Below are positions 37,559-53,017 of a DNA stretch of 64,000 bases, in pieces (position 1 is the first letter of the stretch; each line of letters opens with the position of its first letter). The stretch covers positions 1,746,501 through 1,810,500 of the forward strand of contig JACCIC010000096.1 in NCBI GenBank assembly GCA_018907035.1. The letters are read 5' to 3'. Below the pieces are notes generated by a model. The model had not been told where the DNA came from and did not search any database. It worked only from the letters and a program-made list of their open reading frames with translations. This DNA is from Sycobia sp. Sy_11. Lineage: Eukaryota; Arthropoda; Insecta; Hymenoptera; Epichrysomallidae. A program made the position numbers and the translations under genes.

Positions 37559-39624
37559 CTATTTTCTGATTTTAAAAATATATGAATGAACAATTTAGCT
37601 GAAACACTTGTTGTTTAATGTTTTTCAGATTGGCAAATATATTCTTTAGTGTTTTTCACAGGTACTAAAGAATGGATTATTACTGCTCCTTGATACGAAT
37701 ATTCAGTAGCGAAAGAAACAAAATACTAGAAGTGTATAAATCAAAAAACACGAATGAAAGTTAGGAATTGTTTCATATATTTATAATAATAAATCATTTA
37801 CTATAAATTAAACAGGTTTATTTACTTCATGTGTTAATTAATACAACGAATCGTCTTTTTAAAACGTAACTATACACCATGAGACCGTCGCATTTTCCTT
37901 GCTGCACTAAAACTACAACTAAAACAAAGTTGGCAATACTTCGTAAATTGTCCAGGATTGAGCTTCTCGTGGGAAGGCGAATCAGCGATGCGCCCGTTCT
38001 TTGTTCGGAAAGAAGGTATTGACCAAGTTTGGCTATAGTGAGTCTCGTCGGCTCTCGCCGTCAAATCCTACCCCTCTATCGAATGCCGCACTCTCGGATT
38101 ACACCAGATAATACTGTACACTGCTGCATTTCCACGTTTATCTAGCGAATAAAATATATTTCTGGCTTAGTCTTTTGACAGTCTCATAAATAATGTATCA
38201 TGAACGTTATTAAAATATATATTTATTTTTAAGATATTTATATATTATTGTACAAATTTTTAAAGAGCCTAAGTCAAGATAATTCTCTGTCTTTTTTGTT
38301 AAAGGAAGTCGAGCAAACAGTCAAACTTTCCAAACTATCCTACAACCTTTCTGAAATTTTCAGGAGTACCATTTCTTTAACAGTATATCATTTCTGTATA
38401 TCAATTCTGATACATTTTTCAAATAAAACATGAGTATCTTAAATATTTTCTACTACATGGATAAATGTAAATAGTTATCCAAGTATTATCCACTAATATA
38501 TGAAGTATTTCAGATCACTGCACTGCCTGTTTTTCTTTCTTTTTTTCTTTTATATATTGCTGTGTACTACGCATTTCGATCACTTCCTTACAGCCTAAAA
38601 CAGCCACGAAGAAACTTTTTAATTTTCCTGTATACTTTTTATAGTATAATCCTCATTGCCTAGAATAGCAGGCTCCTGTTTGGGGTTTCAAAGTTTCCAG
38701 TTATTTCCTCCTTTTTTGACGAAGACGGAGCATTTGCGATGACAAATAATACTAAAAAAGCCGTCCAAACGTCAATTGCATTTTTAATAACAGAGTTAGA
38801 TAAAAAAGTTTGCCCACTTGCGCATATTATTCTCCTTTTTTCGCTAAAAAATTTTACCCAGAGGGGTTAACTGTGTATTCCTCTTATTCCTCTATAGATA
38901 AATTTAACAATATGTTGTAGCATGAAGTAATACTAGACGTTTTTGATGACTACTTTATTTTCATTTTTTTATATCGGGCCATTATTAAGAATAAAAGCAT
39001 ATTGCCGTATGCAGCAAACATTGAATATGTTTGAATAATAAAAATTTTCAATTATTTGTTTTAAAGTTATTTTCACATTTCAGGAAAGTTATTCATTGAT
39101 ATGCTAACCGCATAAAATCAAAACTATCGCCCTATTTAGTATTTAGTTCATTGAAATAATTGATAATTATTAAATTAGTATAGCATATATACATTCTAAT
39201 AGAATTATTTAATTGCGATGGTAATAGATGCACGTACGAAAACCACAACTAATGTCATATCGTCTATTTTTTGCTGCTAATGAATAACAAATCCTCTTCG
39301 TATATTATATATAAAGCTTTAAATTATTTGCAACACGTTAATAAGCTATAAAAAGTAACTCTATAAATACATAATGGTAAAATCTGATATTTACAAGTGA
39401 TAAATCAGATTCTACTGACAGGTTTAATGTGACTATATGGCAAGAAGCAGAATACACACACACACACACGCTTATATATATACGTATCTTTAACTTACTT
39501 TTTTATGCCGGTAATATACATGTCTTTTATTAAATGTACTGCTATAATAAAAATTGATCGTCGAAACGATGATGATACTCTATATATTAATGCGATTTTA
39601 AACGGCAATATCGATTACACACCG

Positions 39625-39628
<4 letters not shown>

Positions 39629-39689
<61 letters not shown>
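39629..39689. repeat. (CA)n microsatellite
   Basis: About 30 uninterrupted CA units, creating an artificial Thr-His frame. Confidence 0.97.
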
Positions 39690-39690
<1 letters not shown>

Positions 39691-40452
39691 ACAGTGTGCC
39701 GTGAAATATTAACGGCTTAATCAGCAATTATTACTGCTACAGTTATTCATAAACTACATCGTACTTTATGTACAAAAGCGAAGCTTCGCAGTTCTTATAA
39801 AGTATAGAAGAAATTTAAATGAAACTTTTATTACAGCCCTTTTAATATACAATGAATTATTATCGGAGTGCGCGGGCGATACTTTTACGTTCCTTTTATA
39901 CATCTATATAAATCTGTCGAACTCTGTACCTATATTTTTATTTTTTCTTTTTTTTTTATTTTTAATTTGTAATGAACTAACGCGTCTCTCTATATCTAAT
40001 CTCACAATTAATTAAATCGGACGCTTTAAGAAGAACGCTTTAAGGCTGACAGAAAGTGTAGGTCAGACCATACGCCCAAGCCGTCGCGTCTCATTCAAGC
40101 TTAGAGATGGTGAGAGAGGGGGGGGGAGCGACAGAGGAAGATTTGCACAATACATGACAAGGATGCGCCAGAGGAAACGCCAAGAGGGGAAGGGGTAAAC
40201 CAGCAAAGACGACGACCCGAGGGGATGAAGGAACGACGGGGTTGGGGGAGGGGGTGAGAAACTATATGCACGCGCCATCCGGTTTGAATAAGTAGTTACC
40301 AGCCTAATAGCGTATAGCCGGACTCGTCGACGAGCGCGGAATACGGAATTCCTGACGGCCTTGCGAACGATGCTTCTCCCTTCCTCCACCTCACACTCCC
40401 GACTTCCCTCCCACTATCGTCCTCCCGCTCTAGAAAGGCACAGAGAGGGCGC

Positions 40453-40458
<6 letters not shown>

Positions 40459-40492
<34 letters not shown>
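40459..40492. repeat. (GA)n microsatellite
   Basis: About 17 GA units in a GC-rich island. Confidence 0.95.
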
Positions 40493-40497
<5 letters not shown>

Positions 40498-40701
40498 TGA
40501 GAAAGTGAAGGAGACAGAAAACCGAAGGAAACCCTATGTCGTCCCTGGTCGAAAAGTACCCTCCTTTGGCTCCCCCACCCCTCGCCTTCTCTGTTGGCCG
40601 CCTTACTTCATCTCGGTGCGCAGCATCAAACCGCCATAAACACCTTGCGCTCGCTCGCGCATCTTACCTTAGCGAGCTTCGAGGAGGTCGCTGCTGCATC
40701 G

Positions 40702-40702
<1 letters not shown>

Positions 40703-40757
<55 letters not shown>
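40703..40757. repeat. (TA)n microsatellite
   Basis: About 27 TA units between two GC-rich segments. Confidence 0.97.
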
Positions 40758-40759
<2 letters not shown>

Positions 40760-42776
40760 GTCTATGCCCCTTGGTAAGCTCTCGCGGCGGAGCTTTTACG
40801 ACTTAATCAAACCTCGCAGGAATTTAGGTCCTGCGCGAATACGCGCATGTGTATATACATACTCATACATGGGTACATGTGTGAATTACGTGTCGGTGTG
40901 CGAGTACCGCTCGAGATAAGGCGAATTGCCATTTTGGGGCCTCTCTTCGGATTACACGGGGGCTTGTTGCTGCTCTCCATCTTCTGCTTTGTTTTTTTTT
41001 CTTTTTGTTCTTCTTCTTTTTCGTGGACAGGAAGTTGACGTTGTGTTACCGTGCGCATTATTTCGTGAATTTTTCGTGGCTTTTTGCTTTTTCTTTTTTA
41101 TCTTAATTTACCTTTTTCTTTGTTATTCCGAGGAGAGAAAAATTGTCTGATTATTATTAATACGCAAGGAATAGAAAAGTTAAATTGACTATAAGCTTGT
41201 TATACCGATACATAAAGCATGGCAGTATTTCTTTCACAAGAAAAGCGTTAATATAACGTAATGCATTAAAATATGCACTTGGTAATTCTAGCTTATATTG
41301 GTGATATCAAATTCTAGCGGTGAAGTCGCATGTTATATCGATGTCTCAAAGTCGCCGTTAACGAAACCATATTAAGATACAATATTTATCTTTATCATTA
41401 TGTAAACAGGTTATTCATCGACTTGTCTCGGGTATAATTTCATCAAATGCAATATCGCGCCGCGTTAAAATAGCTTTATCAAAGGTTTAAGCTCGAATAC
41501 CGCGGCAAGAGGACCGGATCTATAAATACTTGTTGAACGCTTGTCAGTAATTCACCCACGAACACTTTATACACAGTTATGTCGTTCGAGGAAAATCGTG
41601 GAGAGACGAAAGTTCCTTGGACTTTTGCGCTCTTTAATAGACCTCTAACTGTTTTATAGATAGTTTCTCTACTATGGGCAATTTAAATTTATCGGTTTAT
41701 TTATACACTTCCTCGCTAAAATATCGATTCCGCGTCGAGGTTCTCTCAAAACGACGTTAGTTAACGTAGCGCGTGCATGCCTTCTGAAAACTCTATGCCT
41801 GTACATAGACGTATATTGATAAATGGTTAATATACGTCTTACAAATGAAAAGGATACTAAAAACAAGTGGAAATTGGCAAAATTATTATTGACATAGAAA
41901 AATACTAAATATGAATGTTTTTAACGATAGGTTTCTGATACAACAGAATCTATTCGGATAGAAGACGATGGTAAACATTCGTAAATAACTAAATTTCCTA
42001 TACATAATTTCACCTGTGCAAAAGAGATACTTCGTGTTTTAACTAAAATCTATGTTCACTGATTTTTTTATTGTACAATTGTCAGAATTATTTTAGATTT
42101 ATTTTAAATGAACTCGATAGTTTCGTCAAATGTTTACTCTTCGTTATAAATTTATTTAATTGTCGCCAAATTTTCATTAAAAGCCACTCCACCCATTCAT
42201 AATGCTGGGAATCTTCTTAACACCTTGAGAAGGTATCATAGAAATTCAACAACTAAATTTTCCATCAGTGTAATGTATATGAAGTGTCGGATGAAATTTT
42301 ACGACTACGAATATATTAGAGAACTATGGCATCGCCATTCTATATATGCAATATATAATCAAATAAATTCACCAGGAACGCGTATATCGTAATTTCCATT
42401 CTAATTTCGTAATAGATAAAATACATCGGTGAGAACAAAATCGTCGATAATAATAAACAATTTTCCGCTCATTAACTTAAAAGCCCTGGTTTCTTCGCTT
42501 ATAATCGTAATTGATATGTGTGTTTTGTCGATTAGCCGGCCTCTAGTGATTGCAAAATGTCCCGAAAATGAAAAGGGCCGCGGCCTAATGCTGATTAACA
42601 TTTATCAAGCACCACTTTCTCCCTTCCCAGCGCGGTCTAATTTGAAAGTTTCCGATTCCATCAATTTTCATTTCGCACGATTCGCCCGCACACGAGCTTG
42701 CGAGAACTTTTGTCGATACCGCTGGCCACCCCCGAATAGAAAGAAGAAGACACAAAGCCGACCGCTAAAACAAATT

Positions 42777-42778
<2 letters not shown>

Positions 42779-42847
<69 letters not shown>
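42779..42847. repeat. (CT)n microsatellite
   Basis: About 34 uninterrupted CT units; one of the longest pure tracts in the window. Confidence 0.97.
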
Positions 42848-42850
<3 letters not shown>

Positions 42851-45800
42851 CCGTCGATTACCATAATTAAATACAGCGGGTCCGACACTACGCCTAACGC
42901 AATTACGCCCTCGCCTGGCACTCTTCTCCTCTGTACTATGTATACCCTGATGTGGACTTCGCGTAGGTGCAAAGAAAAAAAATTGAGCGACGTGGCGAGA
43001 GGACAAAGCGATCGTGCCAGCCGTCAGCTTAATGATATTACACCAGGAATCGCGGTGATGCAACTATAGTACCATGAAAAAGCAAATTCTCCTAATCCTA
43101 AGCCTTCTTCGATCTCGTTAAACATGTCCTGAGCCATGAATTATCATGGTCGGCATAATCTGGAAAAACTCTTTATTTAAAGCAACGAAAGTAAATCTTT
43201 ATAAAAGAACACTTCTTATGAGCACATAGGTCCGATAAGAATGCACAAAGGAAATTCGTCGTGATCCATAACATAGTGCTATCGTAATAATTTGAAAATT
43301 GATCGGGTATAAATAAAAAAAATTTTATTTTAATATATAACTATATTCTTAATATATCAGTATTATATTTATACAATTCTTATTAGCATTCATTAATACC
43401 GGATCGATACTTCTTCTGATACTTCAGTTATGACATCTAACCACTAGGTCGCAGTAAAAGACTTACATACTAGATTGCAGGACGAATGATCAATATCAAA
43501 GCTGAAGATAAGACCAGAGTGAGAGAACAATAGGAATATGCAAACTATCTCTCTCTCTCTCTTATAGATGAAGGAGTGAGAACAGTAAAAAACCATAATC
43601 AGCGATAGCTGGTGATAACAGCGGAATATATATGTGTAAAACAAACTCCACAAGGCCCTACTTTTCCATACGCCCGAAAGAAATTGAATCCCGCCGCCAC
43701 TATCTCTGTTCTTTGATCCTGACTTTAAGGCGTCTGTTAAGATACGTAGTCAGCATTATGAGTCTAAGGTCATAATACTTACCTCAGATGCAACCTGAAT
43801 ATAATCCCATATTTGCCTATAGGAAATAATTTTCTATAAATATCCGAAGATACGGCTATTAAAACAACATGAGTTTCAAGATGTAAAAACTATTTTTTGT
43901 CATTTTTAATTAAATATTTAAAATATATAATGACGATCAACTAAAAAGTATAGTATCGAAAAAAATTTTTTTTTGAATTTCAAACCTATATTTATTTCTT
44001 TGAATACACCCTGGTCAGAATTATAATTATGACTGATATTAGAACTACGTATACATTCCAAAATAATTTCGGCTCACGTACGGTGTCGTACAGATGCACC
44101 ATAAAATACGTAGTGGTGCATTAAACAAGGCTTTGAATTTCTCAAGAAGACACGTATTTTATATATGGTATAGTCAAATTATCGCGAAAGTGCAGAAGTC
44201 GACAAACGACGATTGCTTAACGTACGGGAATACGTTACTGTGTCGAGGCCTAATCTTCATTGCAATAGTCATTTTTTTATACTATGCTAAACAAAGTTCA
44301 ATTGTTGGATAATTCACGGCTCATATAGTTAAGCTGCTCATATAATCAATAACATTTATACGATTCCACCCGGTTATATTCAGTAACCTATATTCCTAAT
44401 ATTATCAAACTAATTTTTTTTTTAACCCAAATGACTAACGTTAACGCTATTAGAGTAAATTTCTTTCAGTATGTATCTCTATATATCCTCGAGCCGTGGG
44501 CGTTAGACTTTTGTCGAACCACCGTCACCGTCTTCGTCGCGTCGCTCTTATCCGCGCGAGAGGTGCAGTTGGGCGAAGCTTTTCTTAATTTCTTCTTTCC
44601 CTCCGCTCTCCCTCCACCCTCCTTTCTTCTGTAGCCGGCCTCGATTTTTCTCGGTCTCTGAACTCCCTGCCCCCTTTCTCTAGCCACCGCGGCTTACCGC
44701 CGTTCGCGCGCGCGCGCTGGGGTATTAAAACCGTTACGGACAAGTTTCTCGCCGTCGCGTCGTCTCACTTTTCCCGCGCCCGTTCTCTTTTATTCTTTAT
44801 CTCCCATTCCGGGAGCAGCACTTTACTCTATGCAGTGGACAGTGGAGAATTGCGCGAAGATTAAACTTAATTACAGGGTGGCTGCGGGGACGGGCATCTG
44901 TTCGAAATAATCTTATATTTTCGTAATGGTTATGGGGGTACGGTTGCGATTTATCTTTCGCGTGATTGCAGCCATCGACGAAGAGTTGGTAATTTTCTAA
45001 ATTTAGCGGAGCTAAAGGGAAGTATAGAATTCAGAAGGTGACTATTCATTCCGTGCGCCACGTTGAACGGAATAGAAGAATCTATTGAAGTTCCCGGGCT
45101 GAACTCTCAACGAATTAATCGCGTCTAATCTGATACCGCTAATTACGTATTATCTCATTTAACAATAATCACGTTGCTGAAAACAAGGAATATTAATATA
45201 GCAACGAAGTAATAAAATAAATCTCAAATCTTGTATTTTTCCAAATACATTAAATTACAATTGATTCTGATGAAACGCGCAAGCAAAAAGCTTAAAATTT
45301 AGCGTTGCTTCGAAACGATTCAACTACATATAAAGTTTTGTTACAGAATCTTATGGCCCATAAAATATTGAATTACAATATTCAATTTTTTTTCAATTTC
45401 TATTTATAAATTATAATTAGAAATTCTTTTAAATTAATTCAAAAAGAAGATTAAATAAAGTACATTAAATAAAGTACACCTAAATCACTCGCTATTATCA
45501 TCAGTAGAATGTTAGTTAATCTATTTTGAAACAAAAAACAAAGAAATTACAGCTTATAATTTCAACTGCATTATTTTATATATAGTTGATGTAGCACTTC
45601 AATTTAGAAATGCTAATTAATCTTAAATGTATTAAAATAAAAATAATTATTGGTTATATAGAAAATTATGAATCGATTAGAATTTTGCGTCTTTCACAAT
45701 TTTCTGCTATGAAAATAATACATTATTTCAATTTTAAATCTAAGTTTCATCAGATTCAACAATATTTGTTTACTTTTTTATTTCGATCGAATTATAATAT

Positions 45801-46606
45801 CCCATCAGTATTTAATTCAGTTTTTCAAAATTACGATTTTTTTTTTTTATAGAACATAAGCTAAATAGCTCACCAGTTCAGCATTAATCCGACTCGCCTC
45901 TTCGACTACATCGCACAGAGATGATGTAAAATGGCAATCGTATAATTAAACTCATAATTTATTTCGAGAGCTCCCGTCGCCGTCATGGTTTCTTTCATTA
46001 TTAAGAATTTGTTACTGCACAGCAGGCGGCTGCGTCAACGGTGGGACGAAGCGCCACCGCATCAAATTCGCCCTCGCGCGAATCGCGAGCGATAATTTTC
46101 AGCCTCGCTACACCATGGCGAGCATCCATCTTTTTCTCCTTTAATTTCGCGGCTCCCGGAGCTTCCTTCTTTCCATTTCGTGCACCTCGTTATTCTCGCG
46201 TTTCGTCATGCTCATTCCACTACCTCTCCTCTCCCGCCTCCTCCGCTTCTTATCTGCCGTTTATCTCGTCGTTCCTTATACTCAGCATCTCATTCTATCC
46301 TTGTCCTTATTCTCTCTCCTTCCTTCCCCCTCTCTCTCTCTCTCTCTCCTCTCTCACCTCTCACTCCGTCACTCCCTCATCCAAAAACGCGTTCGCATAA
46401 TTTTGAAGCATATATATAGTGAATATTCTTATTTCCCTGGTTCGTAAGCTTACGCATATATGCATATCAGATTTTCTTCTTCGAGCACGTATTCTTTTTG
46501 TTTCGTTACTGGATTAAAATACAAACGGAAGACCGAAGCTACAACTCCGTCGCGAATCCAGAAAAGTTGCAAAGTCTTCGACTATACATGTATGTACAAA
46601 TAAGTG

Positions 46607-46608
<2 letters not shown>

Positions 46609-46662
<54 letters not shown>
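46609..46662. repeat. (GT)n microsatellite
   Basis: About 27 GT units, producing Cys-Val and Thr-His artificial frames. Confidence 0.97.
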
Positions 46663-46664
<2 letters not shown>

Positions 46665-49600
46665 GTGTTTGGCTTTTAGGCGAGTGAAAGTATACCGACG
46701 AACTTTCGAATGGTAAGAGGTATGCATAAGAGAAGGAACAGACCGGCTTATGTAGTTGTCAACTCTGTAATTGGCAGGCGATGGGAAGAGGCAGGGCGGA
46801 GACGAATGTTTTAATAAGAGAAACTGGGCGGCGGGGCGCCCGAGTGGAGAATTTTCACGGCAAAAAGGTTCTGAATTCAGAGAGCTGCATTGGGAACTAG
46901 AGTCTGACCCCCCTTTTTTCTCCCTCTCCCCTCGCCGTCTCTCGATTTCTTCGATCTTCAAAAAGTTGCTCGGCTCCTGGAGGTTTTTGCTAATGCGACT
47001 CGCGGGAGTTTCTCTCGAAATTAATGTACATTTTATAGGAAGTTGTACTGGCATGGGGTAGCGGCCTCCTGTCGGATTCCCACGGCCATCTACTTAGGAA
47101 ACCGTCGACCGTTGTTTAGTAATTGGAAAATGAACATTACCAGATTCCTCGATTTACGGAAGTGCTTATTTTTGTATTTCTTGTACATTTGTGGTAATCT
47201 AATTTTCAAGACAAGCTACAATGACAGTGTAGCCGACCGGTTCTAAAGCATTTTAAATCATTAAAGATAAGGTGGATATTAATATTTTTGCAAATTTTTT
47301 GTGAAAATCCTGTAAAATTTTAATATATTTTCAAAATATTCCGGACTATTGTACGCAGAAATTCGTCTGATTTAACGTCTATTATTATAAGCATTCGAAC
47401 TCAATATATAAGTGCAGTGAAATTATTACTTATTTATTTTGATCGCCAAAGCGTGACCTACATATATTTCGACTTAAAATGCATATTTTAACGTGAAAGT
47501 TTTTACCCGGGCTGATAAAAGCGATTCGCATCATAATATATTCAAAATAAGTAATTGAAAAAGTACATGATCCTTTTCCATATCTCCAGTCTCTTCGAAT
47601 GAAAAAGTTCAACATTTTCGAGAACCGGAGCTAGTAGATTAATAGATCACCGGAGAAGTAGAAAAAATACTTCTATGGTCCATTATCATTTTATTAGCTA
47701 GAACATAATATAGACTGGAATAAATTTGAAATCGTACACAAAAAATCAAGCTCTTACAAACGATGTGTGTGTGAAATGTTTCTTCTTAGCTTAACGCCAA
47801 TACAATTTATAAGCAAAAAAATATTGAAACGACTTATTCTAATATCTATAAACGTCTAACAATTTGTCCGAATGTTAATATTGAAAAACATTATGTTACA
47901 TTAAAAAATGTTTCTTCTATAAATGTCATTACTAGTCAATTATACGTCGGTTGATATTTCACTAGAATTGCTCTTATATTTATATTATAGATATTCGTTT
48001 AATTAGAATTTTTATTGAATTATGAATTTTAGTATTTCGTAGTCTTTTATAATTAAAAAAAATTTTCTTATTACTGTCTAAAAAGTGCAGAGAAACTCGC
48101 TTTTTGAGCGTTGCGTTTTAGAATTTTGTCATTTTGAATGTACAGGACACTTACCAAAAGTATTGTCCTTCCTCCATTATTCACTCATTTGATAAAAGGA
48201 AGCTGAAGATGTGCTTAAAATTTCAAAAGATTCTTCTACTTAATTTTTAATTTTATCAGTGTTGAGAAAAATCTATTCTTCGTTCAAGTATGAAGCACTA
48301 TAGATTTCGGCAAAATCAAAAATGAATAAATAATAAAAGAATATTATACAACAGAAGTTATATATTATTGTACAACAGAGCGAATGTGAGACAGAGCTAC
48401 GACTCCGTACAAGCATTATAAAAGCAAACGTGGTATTCGAGCATATATATATATATAAGATTCATAGAATTCCACCTTCCTGTGCGAGCGCGCCTACATT
48501 TTTTCCGGACGAAATATTGGCCATTAGCGAGGTACCCGCGAATGTTTTCTCACTTATAATATACACATTCTCCCAAAATTAATCCTCCCGCGATAAATTT
48601 TACCGACCGCGCGCCGACCCCCTGCCTACCTTCCTCCCGACGCGCCGACCGCAAAGCGGCGAAATACGACGGCGAGCGCATTAAAAGTACATTAAACCTC
48701 TTGCGCGCCCGGCAAAAGTATGCGACTGCGGTGAGTATATGTGTGTGTGCGCGCGCGCGCGTGCACGCGCGTGTCTGTCCATTCGGTTTATTGTGACACG
48801 CGCCCCCAGATTACAGCACCCCCCCCCTCCCGCGACGACGACTCTCGCATTATTGTCACCGTGTACATCTTATTAAATAGAGAGATAGAGATCGACGCGC
48901 GTACCCGAAGAGTGCCAGGAGGAGGAGGAGGAGGAGGAGGATGAAGAAAAGGAGGGGATGGGAGGGAAAGTCTCTCCCCTGCAACCCTGTTAATTACCCT
49001 AATAAGCCGCGTCGTCCGTTCGCGGAGAATCCCCCGCGGACCGACTTTCGGTTTCTCTCCGCCCCCCCTCCCGCAGGTGTCCAACCCCAAGCCACCCTCG
49101 ACGTCGACGACGATAATAACCGCGATAATGGACGTAGCCGGATAGTCAAGACGACCGAGGAAATGGAAGCTTGCTCGAGTAGGACGGGGCTAAGGCGACG
49201 GGGGTGCAGGCGGTAGACGAGCCATCTTTTGATGTTTACCGCCGGATTGCGCGAGGGGTGACAGAGGAGGGATGTGTCGTTGATATATATACATACATAA
49301 AAGGTCGCGCCGAGACGGGGGGGGCGGAGGGAGGCTGTGCGCGGGAGAAGAAGGTGAGGATTATGAAAAGTCAAGCGGAGGAGAAGGAGAATAAAAAGGA
49401 AAGAGAAAGAAAAAACAAAGACAGAGAGTGAGAGAGAGTCAGCAAGCGACCGGATGTTGATAAAATGGCGCTTTATCGCGGGACTGCGTCCTAGTCCGCC
49501 GGCCGAGATTTTCCGCCGTATAATTCTGTGTGCCCAGCGAGAGAGCTGCTGCTGCTGCTGCCCCGCCGTTCTGATTCTCTATTCCCATACTGCGGCTGTT

Positions 49601-49869
49601 TAATTTAATAAGGCTTAGAGCGAGCGGAAATATTTATTTCGCGCCGAGTTCGCTGTTTGGATTTGAATAAATTTGAATGACTTTATAAAGAGGGTCGGGG
49701 ATGGAGGTGGGCGGGGAATGTCGCCATCGCCTATGTAGATATAGATCGACTGTGCACGCGCAACTGGCGAGCAACGGGAGTTATATAGACGCCAAAGGAA
49801 AATGGCTTTTGACGAGCTTACGAGAGCAGAAAGGTACGGCGCAAACGTAGACGAATCGTTTAGATATTA

Positions 49870-49871
<2 letters not shown>

Positions 49872-49924
<53 letters not shown>
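49872..49924. repeat. (TA)n microsatellite
   Basis: About 26 TA units just beyond the GC-rich island at 48.5-49.8 kb. Confidence 0.97.
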
Positions 49925-49927
<3 letters not shown>

Positions 49928-50690
49928 CTGCAAAACTGTGTGCCACGTAATTTCGAACGAGCCGTATATTAATTTTTCGACAAATGCGTTGAGGAGAGCA
50001 CAGATGGAGGCAGGTGACTTAATTTTAACTTAAATCCATTTTTTATCACCAACGTAATTATCATTTAGATAAGGTTACGAATTGAACCGATAGTCTATAC
50101 ATACGATAGGATTATTAATTATTTTCTTCAAATAGAAATAAATTATGATTTTATTATATATATACTTAATTATTATAGTGAAATGCCAAGCAATATTCAG
50201 CAAAATTTTTTCTAAAAAAATTATATACTACATTGTAGTTTCGACAAAGGACCATAATAGGTCGGTACCATGAAAATCTACAATAGTTTTTGATATATAA
50301 TATACCTAACTGCGGAAATATAATAACAAAAGAAACATTAATCGTTATGACCATTAAGTAGTTACCGTCTTTTTCAAGGCATTATACAAAACGATGATAC
50401 AATTTGTATATAAAATTTCTAATATGATTATTTAATATTGAAGGTATTTAATTTGATTATTTAATATCCATCCTAAATATTTAACAGAGACGAAATAAAA
50501 AAAACGATAAATTTCGCGAAAACCAACGCACATTTTACCTTCAGAATATGTTCTTACAAGAGTGAGCCAGAGCTCTTCCTTCAACTTTGATCAGTATCGT
50601 TTTGCAGCACTCGCTGGTTAAACTTTGCGCGTTCTTCGCTTATATCGCGCTTAATTGAGTACAGTTGTACGACTTGCTTATCAAAGAAAT

Positions 50691-50704
50691 ATATATATAT
50701 ATAT

Positions 50705-50755
<51 letters not shown>
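50691..50755. repeat. (TA)n microsatellite with one GGAC interruption
   Basis: Two TA tracts separated by GGACA near 50705-50709. Confidence 0.95.
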
Positions 50756-50757
<2 letters not shown>

Positions 50758-52963
50758 TATGATAAATACATGATTGAGTACTATTGTGAATAGTCACAAA
50801 GTATTAGACAATATCAGCAATGTTTCAGTACGTGTTAATCATGTTGATAATATTCTAGATCATAATCATATTGATAATAATGATATTTTAGATAACATAA
50901 TTTAAAAAAGTAAAATTATTTACACTGACTATTTATTCCAATCTCCCTAGTCATTTGAACACATTTCAATTTGATTTCCACTTAAAATCCATAGATTAAG
51001 GAATCGCGCTTTCTTAATATCTCAAATAAGGTATCGTTTCGTTCAACATCTTTAATATCGCTTATTAATTATTGTTGAATATTACAATAATCTATCGAAA
51101 AATAAATATATAGACAGTTTATGAAAGAGCAAGTTTTATCAGATATTCATTAAAAATATTAAATCGTCGAGAACTAATTGAAGAACTAGTTCAACCGCCT
51201 TCTAGGCATGCATTACCGTTGGGAATGTCATCGCTTTGTTATTATGTCCAGAAAAAGAGGAAGGAAGTAAAACATGCCGTTTTTTTTTTTTTTAATTTTC
51301 CGCGAGTGCGCGTAACGCAAGACAGACACGCGCGCATACACAAAGCGCAAATTATTATCGCAGGACCTTATGTGCCCGCGGTGCGGCCGCTCTAATTTTG
51401 CTGTTTAATGTGTGCGGGGGGCCTACCGGCCAGTATTGAAACAGCCTAAGGCAATTTTCAACTAATGCGAACCACATATATGCGTTTGAATATAAACATA
51501 CACGCACACACACACACACACACACATTTGCCGAGGCCGACGCGTTACGCCACCGTCGCCGATGGGCCGATGATGATCAAAGCAATGCATTATATACGCA
51601 CAGGGCGATACAGTCCCCCCTACGCCCAAGGCAGAATAGCCGCTTGTATCACGATCGCCTCATTATTGCATTGTTGATTATTGTGAAACGTGCGATATAT
51701 TTATAATTATATGCTATGCATGCGTATAGAATTTGTTTGAAATCATCCGTGCTTCGGATTATTAAAGCAGTCGATTGATTGTTGTGTCGAATTTCGTTTT
51801 TTCTTTTGTTTTTTTTTTCTAAACATTATGCAAATTTTAACCATTTTCTTCGAAACTTACACTGAAGTTGTATGTTATTTCAAAAAAATATTGTATCGTG
51901 TTTATTTGCAAACCATGCAATTTTATTAAAAGTCACAAAGGGGCAGAAAAGGCTGTCTCGAAAATTAATAGGGGACTAGGTATGGAAGTATGTTTATTCA
52001 GTATGTCGTGAGTATGATTATTAGTAAGAGTAATTTATTAATAAAAACTCATGAATTGCAAGATTTCATTATCTCAATTCACAAAACCAATTATGGCCTG
52101 TCTCCATTTCAAAGATCACTGACAAGTAAAAGTGTGAAAGAAAATCATGTATATATAAATTCACGTTTGAAACTTTGGTAAATAATTTTGTATCCAACAT
52201 TAAAATGTTTTTATAGTGTTGAAAACAATTATTTTAAAACTAATGCATTTTTTATAGTCATAAATGTAACACATATAATTGTTTAATATTAATATATGAA
52301 ACTGAATTTACAAAGCATATACGCTAATGAATTGCACTTAAATGAATTAACGTTGAATACTGTTTCTTATTTTGATATTATGAGCCAGACTTTTACGACA
52401 GAAACAAAATTATCGTGTTTGATAATCAAACAATAAAAGAATTTCAAAAACTGTCGAATTACTAGTTTACTTTTATGTAAATAATCAGTAAGAGAGGCAA
52501 TAAAAAGTATATAATTATCTTGTGATTCCAGAAAACTATTTAAGTACGATATTGTTGTGTCTCTAGATGGGTATAGTTTTATGCTAGTTTTATGTAGAAA
52601 ATCTTGAATTATTTTTAACTTGATATATTTATTTAAAATCTAAATAAGATATGTATAATAATTTATTTGGTTCTATTTTTTATTTGACTAAATGAATTTG
52701 AAAAATGATAAGAAATAAAAAAATATACTTATAATCATGAAGTTTGATTAACTTCCTAATCATTCTATTTGCTATTAAAATTTCAGAATAATATGATAAT
52801 GTTAACGTATTTAAAATAATTAAATTATAGTTAATTTTTTGTTAATAAAATTTTATTGCTTTTCTGCTTTTAATACTATATCTAAGTTTGCCGAATTGGT
52901 TTTTCCCCCCCAAAAAGAGCCAATTGCCTTTCCTCACACTTTCGCGGGAAGTAAAAGTTACGG

Positions 52964-52964
<1 letters not shown>

Positions 52965-53014
<50 letters not shown>
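52965..53014. repeat. (TA)n microsatellite
   Basis: About 25 TA units, about 570 bases upstream of the first recognised timeless exon. Confidence 0.97.

Positions 53015-53017
<3 letters not shown>

Noticed and set aside
39629..39689. CRISPR-like or coding repeat array
   Set aside because: Simple (CA)n; no spacer structure. No CRISPR array exists in the window and the genome is eukaryotic.
46539..47054. 171-codon minus-strand frame
   Set aside because: Contains the Thr-His run from the GT tract and low-complexity flanks; no domain.
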